Source: Desulfobacteraceae bacterium
Lineage (GTDB): Bacteria > Desulfobacterota > Desulfobacteria > Desulfobacterales > Desulfobacteraceae
Assembly: GCA_011390435.1 (NCBI GenBank)
Contig: JAABSK010000006.1
Coordinates: 1 to 32,295 of the forward strand
Reading direction: 5' to 3'
DNA: 32,295 nt
The notes below the pieces were generated by a model. It worked only from the letters and a program-made list of their open reading frames with translations. It ran no database searches and was not told the origin of the DNA. The position numbers and the translations under genes are program-made. Of the stretch, positions 25,025-32,280 are shown one piece after another. Position 1 is the first letter of the stretch. Each line of letters starts with the position of its first letter.

Positions 25025-26552
25025 GACAGGCAAGGTCTATCTGATCGGTGCTGGCCCCGGCGATCCGGGCCTTTTAACCATAAAGGCAAAAGAATGCATC
25101 CAGCGGGCAGACGTGGTGGTGTATGACTATCTGGCATCTCCTGTTCTGCTGAATTATGCCAAACCGTCAGCTCAGATCATTTATGTGGGCAAAAAAGGAG
25201 GCGATCACACCCTGACCCAGGATAAAATCAATCAGCTCCTGGTGGATACTGCCAAACAGGGCCATGATGTTGCCCGGCTCAAGGGAGGCGATCCATTTGT
25301 TTTCGGAAGGGGCGGAGAAGAAGCCCAGATGCTGTTGAGCCACGGGGTAACCTACGAAGTGATTCCCGGTGTCACCTCAGCAATTTCCGCACCGGCCTAT
25401 GCCGGAATTCCAGTGACCCACAGGGATCATACCTCTTTTGTTTCCTTTATCACCGGCCATGAAGACCCCACCAAAAAAGATTCAAACATGCAGTGGGATA
25501 TCTTTGCAAAATCCAATGCCACCCTGGTATTTCTCATGGGAGTGAAGAACCTGCCCCATATCGTTAAAAATCTGGTGGCAAACGGTAAAGATCCAGACAC
25601 GCCTGTCGCCCTTGTCCGATGGGGAACCACTGCCAAACAGCAGACCGTTACCGGGACTCTGGAGACCATTGTTGACAAGGTTCAAGCAGCTGGACTGAAA
25701 TCACCTGCCATCATTGTGATCGGACCTGTGGTTTCGTTACGGGATGAACTGGCCTGGTTTGACCGCCGGCCTTTGTTCGGCAAACGCATTGTGATCACCC
25801 GGGCCCGGGCTCAGGCCAGTGATCTGGTGGCACAGCTCTCTGATCTGGGCGCACACTGTATCGAAATCCCCACGATCCGGATTGAACCGCCCAAAGACCT
25901 TACCCCCTTGATGACAGCCATTGAAAAGATCTCAGAATACGACTGGCTGGTGTTTACCAGTGTCAATGGTGTGAAATTTTTCTTTGACACCCTGTATGCC
26001 GCAGGAAAAGATGTCAGGGTGCTGGGACATCTTCAATTTGCCTGTATCGGTCCGGTAACCAAAGAACGGCTCAGGGATCATGGTATCGTCAGTGACATCC
26101 TGCCGGAAACCTATCGCGCTGAATCTGTTGTGGATGCGTTTTCCACTGTGGCGATCAACGGCAAAAACGTACTGCTGCCCCGCGCCAAAAAAGCCAGAAC
26201 CATCCTGCCGGAAGCGTTAAGGCGGATGGGCGCTGTCGTGGATGAGGTCATCGCCTATGAAACCCGGATGGATACCCAGAAACAGCAGGAATTGATCTCG
26301 CTTCTCAAGACTCATGACATTGATGCCGTAACATTTACCAGCTCTTCCACTGTGTCCAACTTCATGGAACAGCTGAAAGATGAAGATGCGGCGGCATTGC
26401 TGAGCAGTGTTGTCACAGCCAGCATCGGTCCGATTACGTCAGATACAGCCAGAGCATTGGGGATCACCCCGGATATTGAAGCTGAGGAGTACACGATCCC
26501 CGGACTTGTTTCTGCTGTCCTGGCCCATTATACCCCGGATCGACAGCACTGA
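25014..26552 (+). CDS. cobA/hemD: Uroporphyrinogen-III C-methyltransferase / uroporphyrinogen-III synthase fusion
   Basis: The 512-aa protein joins two successive steps. The C-terminal HemD domain (about 255-510) cyclises hydroxymethylbilane to uroporphyrinogen III. The N-terminal SUMT domain (1-245) methylates it with S-adenosylmethionine to precorrin-2. CobA motifs are VYLIGAGPGDPGLLTIK, ARLKGGDPFVFGRGGEE, VIPGVTSAISAPAYAGIPVTHR and ALVRWGTT. HemD features are GKRIVITRARAQASDLVAQLSDLGA, YDWLVFTSVNGVKFFFD and DAVTFTSSSTVSNFMEQL. Such fusions are typical of sulfate reducers and clostridia, where precorrin-2 feeds siroheme for sulfite reductase and heme through the alternative Ahb route. Its stop overlaps the moaA start by one base (TGATG). 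Confidence 0.96.
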   Translation: MTNKTGKVYLIGAGPGDPGLLTIKAKECIQRADVVVYDYLASPVLLNYAKPSAQIIYVGKKGGDHTLTQDKINQLLVDTAKQGHDVARLKGGDPFVFGRGGEEAQMLLSHGVTYEVIPGVTSAISAPAYAGIPVTHRDHTSFVSFITGHEDPTKKDSNMQWDIFAKSNATLVFLMGVKNLPHIVKNLVANGKDPDTPVALVRWGTTAKQQTVTGTLETIVDKVQAAGLKSPAIIVIGPVVSLRDELAWFDRRPLFGKRIVITRARAQASDLVAQLSDLGAHCIEIPTIRIEPPKDLTPLMTAIEKISEYDWLVFTSVNGVKFFFDTLYAAGKDVRVLGHLQFACIGPVTKERLRDHGIVSDILPETYRAESVVDAFSTVAINGKNVLLPRAKKARTILPEALRRMGAVVDEVIAYETRMDTQKQQELISLLKTHDIDAVTFTSSSTVSNFMEQLKDEDAAALLSSVVTASIGPITSDTARALGITPDIEAEEYTIPGLVSAVLAHYTPDRQH

Positions 26553-27535
26553 TGATCGCCGGGAACCGCCCGATAAATTATCTTCGGATCTCGATTACGG
26601 ATCGATGTAATTTCAGGTGCCGGTACTGTGTTCCCATCTCTCCGTTCAAGGTGATCCCCCATCATAAAATTGCCCGGTATGAAGAAATTCTGCGGATTAC
26701 CCGAATCGCCTGCGACCTGGGGATCACCAAAATACGGATCACTGGCGGTGAACCTTTTGCCCGCAAGGGTGTTTTCTCGTTTCTTGAACAACTGTGTGCC
26801 ATCAAAGGGGTGGAAGATATCTCGATCACCACCAACGGCGCCCTGCTGAGCCGGAAAAAACTTCAGCATCTTATCCGGCTGGGCATCCGCCGCCTGAATT
26901 TCAGCCTGGATACCCTTGATCCGAAAATCTTTCAGACCATTACCCGGACAGATCAGTTTCACACCGTATGGAAAATGATCTGCTGTGCCCATGACCTGGG
27001 TATCCAGCCGGTGAAAATCAATACCGTGATATTAAAAGGAATCAATGATCATGAAATTGAGGACATTGCCGCACTGACGCTCACCTGGCCCTTTCATATC
27101 CGGTTCATCGAATACATGCCCATGGGAGACCGGGCCATCACGGCAGATCAACAGATCCTGAGCACTGAAATAAAAGAGCGGATCACCTCCCGATTTGGAT
27201 TGCTGACTGCCTGTGAAAAAACAAAACATGACGGACCCGCCAAAAAATTTCGCATCAGCGGTGCCAAAGGCATTGTGGGATTTATCACACCGGTCAGCTC
27301 CCATTTCTGTGCAGAGTGCAACCGCCTGAGACTGACCTCCAGAGGAACGCTCCGGCCCTGTCTGCTGAACAATTATGAACAGGATATCATCACCCCGCTC
27401 CGGAACAACGCCACTGATGGAATGCTCAAACACATTATCCTGGATGCATTGACCCATAAGCCGGCTGCCCATTCTCTTGGTGATCCGGACTTAAGCCCTG
27501 TCCCGTTTTCCCATATGACTTCCATTGGCGGATAA
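26552..27535 (+). CDS. moaA: GTP 3',8-cyclase (molybdenum cofactor biosynthesis)
   Basis: MoaA is a radical-SAM enzyme that starts molybdopterin synthesis by converting GTP to 3',8-cyclo-GTP. The 327-aa product has the N-terminal cluster motif Cys19-x3-Cys23-x2-Cys26 (DRCNFRCRYC) and ITGGEPFARKG for SAM binding. The MoaA-specific C-terminal cluster motif is FCAECNRLRLTSRGTLRPC. The chain ends in SIGG, and the terminal GlyGly is needed in this family for activity. The start ATG overlaps the cobA-hemD stop. It is the last gene of the operon; the sequence after the stop is T-rich, but no convincing hairpin terminator was found. Confidence 0.95.
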   Translation: MIAGNRPINYLRISITDRCNFRCRYCVPISPFKVIPHHKIARYEEILRITRIACDLGITKIRITGGEPFARKGVFSFLEQLCAIKGVEDISITTNGALLSRKKLQHLIRLGIRRLNFSLDTLDPKIFQTITRTDQFHTVWKMICCAHDLGIQPVKINTVILKGINDHEIEDIAALTLTWPFHIRFIEYMPMGDRAITADQQILSTEIKERITSRFGLLTACEKTKHDGPAKKFRISGAKGIVGFITPVSSHFCAECNRLRLTSRGTLRPCLLNNYEQDIITPLRNNATDGMLKHIILDALTHKPAAHSLGDPDLSPVPFSHMTSIGG

Positions 27536-27566
27536 AACACCTGGCAGATGATTTTTTATTTTTTTC

Positions 27567-27590
27567 GAACATTTTCTGATTTGCGGTGTC
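27567..27590 (+). promoter_or_regulatory. Possible ECF-type promoter before the secreted protein/sigma operon
   Basis: GAAC at 27567-27570 and GTC at 27588-27590 are separated by 17 bases, the generic layout of ECF sigma promoters. The predicted start near 27597 precedes the ATG at 27653 by about 55 bases. That leader contains a small hairpin (CACCCTC/GGGGGTG with loop AAAA, 27605-27622). Autoregulation by the downstream ECF factor would fit, but the match is short. Confidence 0.3.
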
Positions 27591-27652
27591 AATCTCAGCA
27601 GACACACCCTCAAAAGGGGGTGAACTGTTAACACCTGAACGGAGGATTTTTC

Positions 27653-28090
27653 ATGAAAAAATTTATTGCAACCGCCACCGCGGCCATCCTGATGATCTGC
27701 CTGTCAAGTGTTTCTGCAAGTGCAGGATCAGCCAGACGTCATACCATAGAAGGAATCATGATCGGAACCGGTGTTGCCATTCTGGGCGCTGCCATCATCG
27801 ATGAAATCCACTCAGATCCTGTGGCCTACCAAGGGCACCAACGCCAGGATCGTTACACCAGAAAAGATCGCAGACACGGACCCGCCCGCCATCTGCATCC
27901 GAAATACAATGCACACCGCGGACCTTCAGGATACTGGAAAATGGAACGTATCTGGGTGGCGCCGACGTATGAAAAAAGATGGAATCCAGGCCATTACACC
28001 CGAAGCGGACAATGGGTTCCCGGCAGATATGAATCATTCATGATTGCAGAAGGGTATTATCAAACAAGAAAAGTGTGGGTCCGCCATTAA
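27653..28090 (+). CDS. Secreted small basic protein of unknown function
   Basis: The 145-aa product has a clear Sec signal peptide (MKKFIATATAAILMICLSSVSASA), with cleavage expected near Ala24. A glycine-rich hydrophobic stretch follows (IEGIMIGTGVAILGAAII, about 33-50) that may insert in a membrane. The rest is rich in His, Arg, Tyr and Trp: GYWKMERIWVAPTYEKRWNPG, YTRSGQWVPGRY, YYQTRKVWV. These Trp/Tyr-Gly repeats resemble YXWXGXW-type envelope proteins, but the family is not identified. GGAGG lies eight bases upstream. It lies 29 bases before an ECF sigma gene and is probably in the same transcript, so a stress-related envelope role is likely but unproven. Confidence 0.8.
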   Translation: MKKFIATATAAILMICLSSVSASAGSARRHTIEGIMIGTGVAILGAAIIDEIHSDPVAYQGHQRQDRYTRKDRRHGPARHLHPKYNAHRGPSGYWKMERIWVAPTYEKRWNPGHYTRSGQWVPGRYESFMIAEGYYQTRKVWVRH

Positions 28091-28119
28091 TCCAGGTGGC
28101 GTGCATCCTCTAACGGATT

Positions 28120-28743
28120 GTGAATACACTGAAAACCAAAATTGGCAAAGCAGCGGAAAACGATCTTGTTGAACGCCTGAAAAGCGGCCAGCAATGGGCA
28201 TTCAACCGCCTTGTCCACCTTTACCAGGATCGGCTGCTCAAAATTGCCTACGGGATCACCTTTGATCATGAAGAGAGCCTGGAGGTGGTGCAGGATGTGT
28301 TTGTCAGTGTATTCAACAATATTGCCGACTTCAGGCAGGAAGCAACGCTGGCCACCTGGCTGACAAAGATCACCATCCACCACTGCCTGAACTGGAAGCG
28401 AAAATGGATGCGGCGGTTTAAATGGCACCACCGATCCATTGAAAAAGACGATGACCCCATGCTGACAAATGAACACACCAACAGCCCGAATCCGGAACAG
28501 CAGATCCGGGAAAAACAGATGGAGCGTACCGTGATGAATGCCATTGGAAAACTGCCGGAAAAACTGCGGGTGGTACTGGTGCTCAACGCTTTTGAAGGGC
28601 TTTCTTACGACCAGATTGCCGACACCCTGAACATCAGAACAGGGACTGTCAGCTCGCGCCTTTATGCCGCCCGGAAAAAACTTCTGGCAGAACTGGAAAT
28701 CACGCCATCAAGGGGGAAAACAGATGACAAAACACCCGTGTGA
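28120..28743 (+). CDS. ECF-family RNA polymerase sigma factor
   Basis: The 207-aa protein has region 2 at about 25-95 (AFNRLVHLYQDRLLKIAYGITFDHEESLEVVQDVFVSVF, then FRQEATLATWLTKITIHHCLNWKRK) and region 4 at about 140-195 (NAIGKLPEKLRVVLVLNAFEGLSYDQIADTLNIRTGTVSSRLYAARKKLLAEL). Regions 1.1 and 3 are absent, as in ECF factors. The start is GTG with no strong ribosome binding site, which suggests low-level translation or coupling to the gene before. The stop overlaps the anti-sigma gene by 20 bases, typical of a sigma/anti-sigma pair. The signal sensed is unknown. Confidence 0.93.
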   Translation: MNTLKTKIGKAAENDLVERLKSGQQWAFNRLVHLYQDRLLKIAYGITFDHEESLEVVQDVFVSVFNNIADFRQEATLATWLTKITIHHCLNWKRKWMRRFKWHHRSIEKDDDPMLTNEHTNSPNPEQQIREKQMERTVMNAIGKLPEKLRVVLVLNAFEGLSYDQIADTLNIRTGTVSSRLYAARKKLLAELEITPSRGKTDDKTPV

Positions 28744-29179
28744 CAGCTATACAGCTGACGTTCTCAGCCGGTTTGTAGACCGGGAGCTTTTGCCTGAACA
28801 CCTCCTTGCGGTAAAAAATCATCTCAAGGAATGCAGGGAGTGCAGGGCGCTGGTCAATGGATTTGCATCCCTTTCCCCTGTGTTTTCCAACGGTGCCCAG
28901 CAGGCGGTTGCCGCAATGGATACAAATGATCTTCAACAGCGACTGAACAGAAAAACACGGCCGCAATCCGGCAGCAGAACATCCGGCAGACCCCTGCGCT
29001 TAAAGCTGGCATTTCTGGCCACCATTCTCTTGATCAGCATTGTTTCCGTACAAAACGTTTTTTTTTCTGTTCCCGAACCCAGCGCCATCGTAAAATCTGT
29101 TGACACGGAAAGCGCTTCGGTTATGATAATTGAAACGCAAAAAACCAAACATACGATTATCTGGTTTTCAGAAACCTGA
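28724..29179 (+). CDS. Membrane anti-sigma factor with zinc-finger (HxxxCxxC) domain
   Basis: The 151-aa protein has an N-terminal zinc anti-sigma domain with the motif His-x3-Cys-x2-Cys (HLKECREC, about residues 28-35). A disordered Arg-rich linker follows, then one membrane helix (LKLAFLATILLISIVSVQNVFF, about 86-107) and a short periplasmic tail. It should bind the co-transcribed ECF factor in the cytoplasm and release it on a periplasmic or redox cue. The ATG at 28724 has GGGGG upstream and overlaps the sigma gene end. The tail ends in TKHTIIWFSET, an anti-sigma-like short tail of no known function. Confidence 0.9.
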   Translation: MTKHPCDSYTADVLSRFVDRELLPEHLLAVKNHLKECRECRALVNGFASLSPVFSNGAQQAVAAMDTNDLQQRLNRKTRPQSGSRTSGRPLRLKLAFLATILLISIVSVQNVFFSVPEPSAIVKSVDTESASVMIIETQKTKHTIIWFSET

Positions 29180-29195
29180 TACAAAAAGGGAAATC

Positions 29196-29645
29196 ATGCT
29201 CAGAATCATAAATATCATGGTATTGACCGCAGGGATCTTGTGTATGATTGTCCACCCTGTTCTGGCGCAAACCCGTATCCTGACCGGCATTAAAGTCATT
29301 CACGCATCCACAGGCAGCCGGCATGTTGATCCCGGACTTGAAGCCATTGTCCCTGAGTTGACATCGGTGTTCAAATATACATCATACCAGTTATTAAAAG
29401 ATGACACCCTGAACTTAATCCCCGGCCAGCGCGGCGAAGTCACGCTTCCGGGAAACCGAACCCTGGTTATTTTTCCCCAGAAGACAGACGGCAGCCGTAT
29501 CCCCTATGACATTTCAATCCAGAAACGCGGGAAAATTATCTTCAAAACACGAATCCTGCTGAACAACAACAGCAGCATCACCATTGGTGGCCCGCAATTC
29601 AATAACGGCACCCTGCTGTTCAACATATCCGGGTCTGCCAGTTGA
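29196..29645 (+). CDS. Exported protein of unknown function, ECF operon
   Basis: The 149-aa product begins with a signal peptide (MLRIINIMVLTAGILCMIVHPVLAQ), with cleavage likely after Ala24. The mature part is beta-rich, with TGIKVIHASTGSRHVDPGLEAIVPELTSVFKYTSYQLLKDDT, a stretch of alternating hydrophobic residues and a final IGGPQFNNGTLLFNIS. There are no cysteines outside the signal and no membrane helix. No family is recognised. AAGGG precedes the ATG, and the longer open frame starting at 29130 lies inside the anti-sigma gene. It is the last gene of the ECF operon, so it is probably part of the response or sensing. The stop codon lies inside a terminator hairpin. Confidence 0.75.
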   Translation: MLRIINIMVLTAGILCMIVHPVLAQTRILTGIKVIHASTGSRHVDPGLEAIVPELTSVFKYTSYQLLKDDTLNLIPGQRGEVTLPGNRTLVIFPQKTDGSRIPYDISIQKRGKIIFKTRILLNNNSSITIGGPQFNNGTLLFNISGSAS

Positions 29646-29672
29646 TCTGGCGGACTTTATAATTCGTTTTTT
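29633..29672 (+). terminator. Rho-independent terminator of the ECF operon
   Basis: GTCTGCCAG (29633-29641) pairs with CTGGCGGAC (29647-29655), a 9-bp stem with one G-U pair and loop TTGAT. It is followed by TTTAT and a T6 run at 29667-29672. The hairpin covers the last codons and stop of the exported protein gene and lies one base before the stop of the convergent permease gene. Confidence 0.8.
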
Positions 29673-30700
29673 AACACCGCCTCTTTGTTGGACCCCAGCA
29701 GAATGGCCAGCCATTTTGTATCGTCATCTTTGCTCAGGGCAATTTTGACCACCATGGTCAACGGCACAGACAACAGCATGCCCACCGGCCCGAGCACCCA
29801 TCCCCAGAAGGCCAGGGATAAAAACACCACAAGGGTTGACAGACCGGTTCCCTGACCCATCACCCTGGGCTCGATCACGGATCCCACCAGAATATTGACA
29901 ATCAGAAATCCGATTCCGGCAATGCCTGCAGACACCGGCCCCAACTGGACAAGGGCCAGCAGAACTGCCGGAATTGCGGCAATAATCGAACCAATATTGG
30001 GAATGTAATTCAGCAAAAAAGCAAACACACCCCACATGATCGGAAAATCAACACCCTGGATCATCAGCCATACGCTGATGGCAATACCGGTTCCCAGACT
30101 GGTGAGGGTCTTGATGCCCAGATATTTGTTCACGCCTGAAATAATCTGTGAATATGTTTCAAGGTCAGAGCCGTCATCCTGAAGAATGGCCCGCAGCTTA
30201 TTGGGGAAACCAGCAGCTTCAAAAAGAATGAATATCAGTGTCAAAAATACAAAAAACGTATTGGTCAACACACTGCCAAGACTGTTGAGGGTATTGGCGA
30301 CAATCTTCAGACTGCTGCTGGGATTGAATATCTCTGTGAGCCGTTCGGTTTCAACAGAAAATCCATATTGATTTAAAAGCTGAAGACTGTCGGAAATAAT
30401 GAATTTCAAGCGATTCTGATAAAACGGCACATTTTGTGAAAAATCCGCAACCGATGACGATACCAGTGTCACCAGAACCACCTGAGCCGCCACAACCCCT
30501 AAAATCAGAAGAACAATACCCAGAAAACTGGGCACGCCTCTTTTCTGCATCCAGAACAACGGCGGTGCACAGATAATGGCCAGAAAAACCGCCAGCAGAA
30601 ACGGAACCACAAGAGCAGACGCTGCTTTGATTCCTGCCACCACAATGACAAAAGCGGCACAGACCATCACCGCTTTTTGGGCGGTAATATCCTGCTTCAT
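29657..30700 (-). CDS. AI-2E (YdiK/PerM) family transporter
   Basis: The 347-aa protein has about eight membrane helices. Two N-terminal ones cover VMVCAAFVIVVAGIKAASALVVPFLLAVFLAIICAPP. A soluble middle segment of about residues 90-190 follows, then a set of helices including GVFAFLLNYIPNIGSIIAAIPAVLLALVQLG, GFLIVNILVGSVIEPRVMGQGTGLSTLVVFLSLAFWGWVLGPVGMLLSVPL. The NYIPNIGS and EPRVMG motifs are characteristic of the family. Members export small molecules or ions; a role in autoinducer-2 is not implied by sequence. The ATG at 30700 is chosen because the family begins there; the 63 upstream codons of open frame overlap the selenoprotein gene. Only four bases separate it from that gene's stop, so they form an operon. 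Confidence 0.9.
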   Translation of the reverse strand: MKQDITAQKAVMVCAAFVIVVAGIKAASALVVPFLLAVFLAIICAPPLFWMQKRGVPSFLGIVLLILGVVAAQVVLVTLVSSSVADFSQNVPFYQNRLKFIISDSLQLLNQYGFSVETERLTEIFNPSSSLKIVANTLNSLGSVLTNTFFVFLTLIFILFEAAGFPNKLRAILQDDGSDLETYSQIISGVNKYLGIKTLTSLGTGIAISVWLMIQGVDFPIMWGVFAFLLNYIPNIGSIIAAIPAVLLALVQLGPVSAGIAGIGFLIVNILVGSVIEPRVMGQGTGLSTLVVFLSLAFWGWVLGPVGMLLSVPLTMVVKIALSKDDDTKWLAILLGSNKEAVLKNEL

Positions 30701-30704
30701 GCCA

Positions 30705-31199
30705 TTATTCCGGACTGGATTGATCTGTTTCATTCTCAAAGGCATACAGGGTTTCAATGATGAAATGCACATATTGATAACATTTTTGCTCAGCAATCCC
30801 GGAAGATCTGAACTCCTGATATGCACCGGGTATTGAAAAGTCAATGCCCAGAAGATCCTGGCAGTTGACATGCCCGAATGTGTCGCCAAAGGATTTCACC
30901 AGACGGGTGGCATGCACCCTTGACCTGTTTCTGGCCTGCTTGGCCTTTGCTTTATCTGCCAGGGGGGTTCGGTGAACCAGGCCGAGGGTAATGGCAGCCC
31001 CGGAGACCGCACCACAAGTTGCCTTGTTTTCACCGCTGATGCCACCCATAAACGGAATGCCTGCCCACAGCAGATTTTCATCTTTCATATCGTACGCTTC
31101 CCACATGACCTGCAGGACAGCCGGACCTCAGTGATAACCTTTTGTCATATATTCCAGTGCCATCTGCTTTGCTGTTTCCAGCGGTACTGCCATTTTCAT
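30705..31199 (-). CDS. C-GCAxxG-C-C family selenoprotein (UGA codon 24 read as selenocysteine)
   Basis: Reading through the in-frame UGA at 31130-31128 gives a 164-aa protein. It starts with AGGAGG eight bases before the ATG at 31199 (second ATG at 31193). The N-terminus reads ALEYMTKGYH-U-GPAVLQVMWEAY. In this redox-active family the corresponding residue is the first conserved Cys (KGYNC-x-x-AV). Downstream Cys residues match the family: CGAVSGAA near residue 63, the NCQDLLG Cys near 112, and KCYQYVHF near 140. Without recoding, only a 23-residue peptide or an internal-start product (MWEAYDM...) missing the active-site residue would be made. A SECIS follows the UGA. The family's function is unknown. 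It precedes the permease gene by four bases. Confidence 0.88.
31099..31130 (-). promoter_or_regulatory. Selenocysteine UGA codon and bacterial SECIS hairpin
   Basis: The UGA is at 31130-31128. After 10 bases, UCCUGCA (31117-31111) pairs with UGUGGGA (31105-31099) in seven consecutive pairs (two G-U), with loop GGUCA (31110-31106). The upper stem and loop resemble E. coli fdhF, where UGCA and GGUC also occur, and the loop begins 17 bases after UGA. A G in the apical loop is expected for SelB binding. Confidence 0.85.
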
Positions 31200-31362
31200 G
31201 TCATCTTCCTCCTGTCAAACTTTTGGGTTTAATACACTCTTTTGATGTTTACCAGTCGCAGAATCCTAAGGCAAGTTTTTATCACAAAAGAGATGCGATC
31301 TCCATGGCACATGAAGGCTCCAGCTTGACAGAAAGCACTGGATAAGGCATGGTAAACAGACC

Positions 31363-32280
31363 ATGAACGAACAATTTGAATCCATCGTCCGGCAGATCAG
31401 CTGTGTACTCCTGGGAAAAGAACCCCAGATACGGCTGGCTCTGACCTGTCTGTTTGCAAAAGGGCACCTGCTGATTGAAGACTTACCAGGTGTGGGAAAG
31501 ACCACCATGGCAAAGGTTCTGGCCAAATGCCTGGGTCTTGATTTTCAACGCATCCAATTCACCAGCGACATGTTGCCAGGCGATATCCTGGGCCTTTCAG
31601 TATTTGATCAAAAGGCAGGCACCTTTCATTTTCATCCCGGCCCGGTATTCACACAGGTGTTGCTGGCAGATGAGATCAACCGTGCCACACCCAAAACCCA
31701 GAGCGCTCTGCTCGAAGCCATGGAAGAGCAGCAGGTGACCATCGAAGGCGAAACCCGGCCGTTGAAACAGCCGTTTTTTGTGATCGCCACCCAGAATTCC
31801 CTGGAACATTCAGGTACGTTTCCATTACCGGAGTCCCAGATGGACCGGTTCCTCATGCGGATTACGCTGGGGTACCCTGACCGGGAAGCGGAAAAAAAAA
31901 TCTTAAAAGGCCGGGGCGCCCAGACGGTTATGGACACGATGGATCCATGCATGATACATGATGATGTGGCCCGCATTCAGTCGGCAATCGATGCTGTCAC
32001 GGCCTCGGATACATTTATTGATTATCTTCAGGATATCATCCACTTCACCCGGACGTCTCCCCTGTTTCACGTGGGTCTGTCTCCCCGGGCAGGACTGGCC
32101 CTTCAGCAGGCCGCAAGGTCCTGGGCGTATCTTCACAACAGAGACTACATGATTCCGGAAGACCTGCAGGTGGTTCTTCCCTGGGTGGCCGGACACCGGC
32201 TTCGTTCCCGTGCAGACGGTGTTGAGATTCCGCAACCCCGGCTGCTGGAAATTTTTGCCCAGGTTCCGGTCCCCATTTGA
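31363..32280 (+). CDS. MoxR family AAA+ ATPase
   Basis: The 305-aa chaperone-like ATPase shows Walker A (DLPGVGKTT, about residues 40-48), Walker B (LLADEINRATPKTQSALLEAMEE) and a sensor 1 region (PFFVIATQNSLEHSGTFPLPESQMDRFLMRI). The C-terminal lid domain has LSPRAGLALQQAARSWAYLHNRDYMIPEDLQVVLPWVAGHRL. MoxR proteins activate partner proteins, usually with a DUF58 protein and VWA proteins encoded just downstream; here the window ends 15 bases after the stop. The ATG at 31363 has only a weak ribosome binding site (AAGG 19 bases upstream). It is divergent from the selenoprotein gene, with 163 bases between. Confidence 0.95.
   Translation: MNEQFESIVRQISCVLLGKEPQIRLALTCLFAKGHLLIEDLPGVGKTTMAKVLAKCLGLDFQRIQFTSDMLPGDILGLSVFDQKAGTFHFHPGPVFTQVLLADEINRATPKTQSALLEAMEEQQVTIEGETRPLKQPFFVIATQNSLEHSGTFPLPESQMDRFLMRITLGYPDREAEKKILKGRGAQTVMDTMDPCMIHDDVARIQSAIDAVTASDTFIDYLQDIIHFTRTSPLFHVGLSPRAGLALQQAARSWAYLHNRDYMIPEDLQVVLPWVAGHRLRSRADGVEIPQPRLLEIFAQVPVPI

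Noticed and set aside
27536..27566. T-rich stretch after moaA as an intrinsic terminator
   Set aside because: No stable stem precedes the T-runs, so the evidence is insufficient.
30701..30889. 63-codon N-terminal extension of the AI-2E permease frame
   Set aside because: The extension overlaps the selenoprotein coding region, has no family similarity and lacks a ribosome binding site. The family begins near the ATG at 30700.
30705..31106. Stand-alone 133-residue ORF starting at MWEAYDM
   Set aside because: It has no suitable ribosome binding site, lacks the family's first Cys motif and ignores the in-frame UGA with its SECIS. The full gene starts at 31199.
31325..31353. TTGACA at 31325 as a promoter for the MoxR gene
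   Set aside because: No acceptable -10 lies 16-18 bases downstream, and transcription would start at or inside the ATG.
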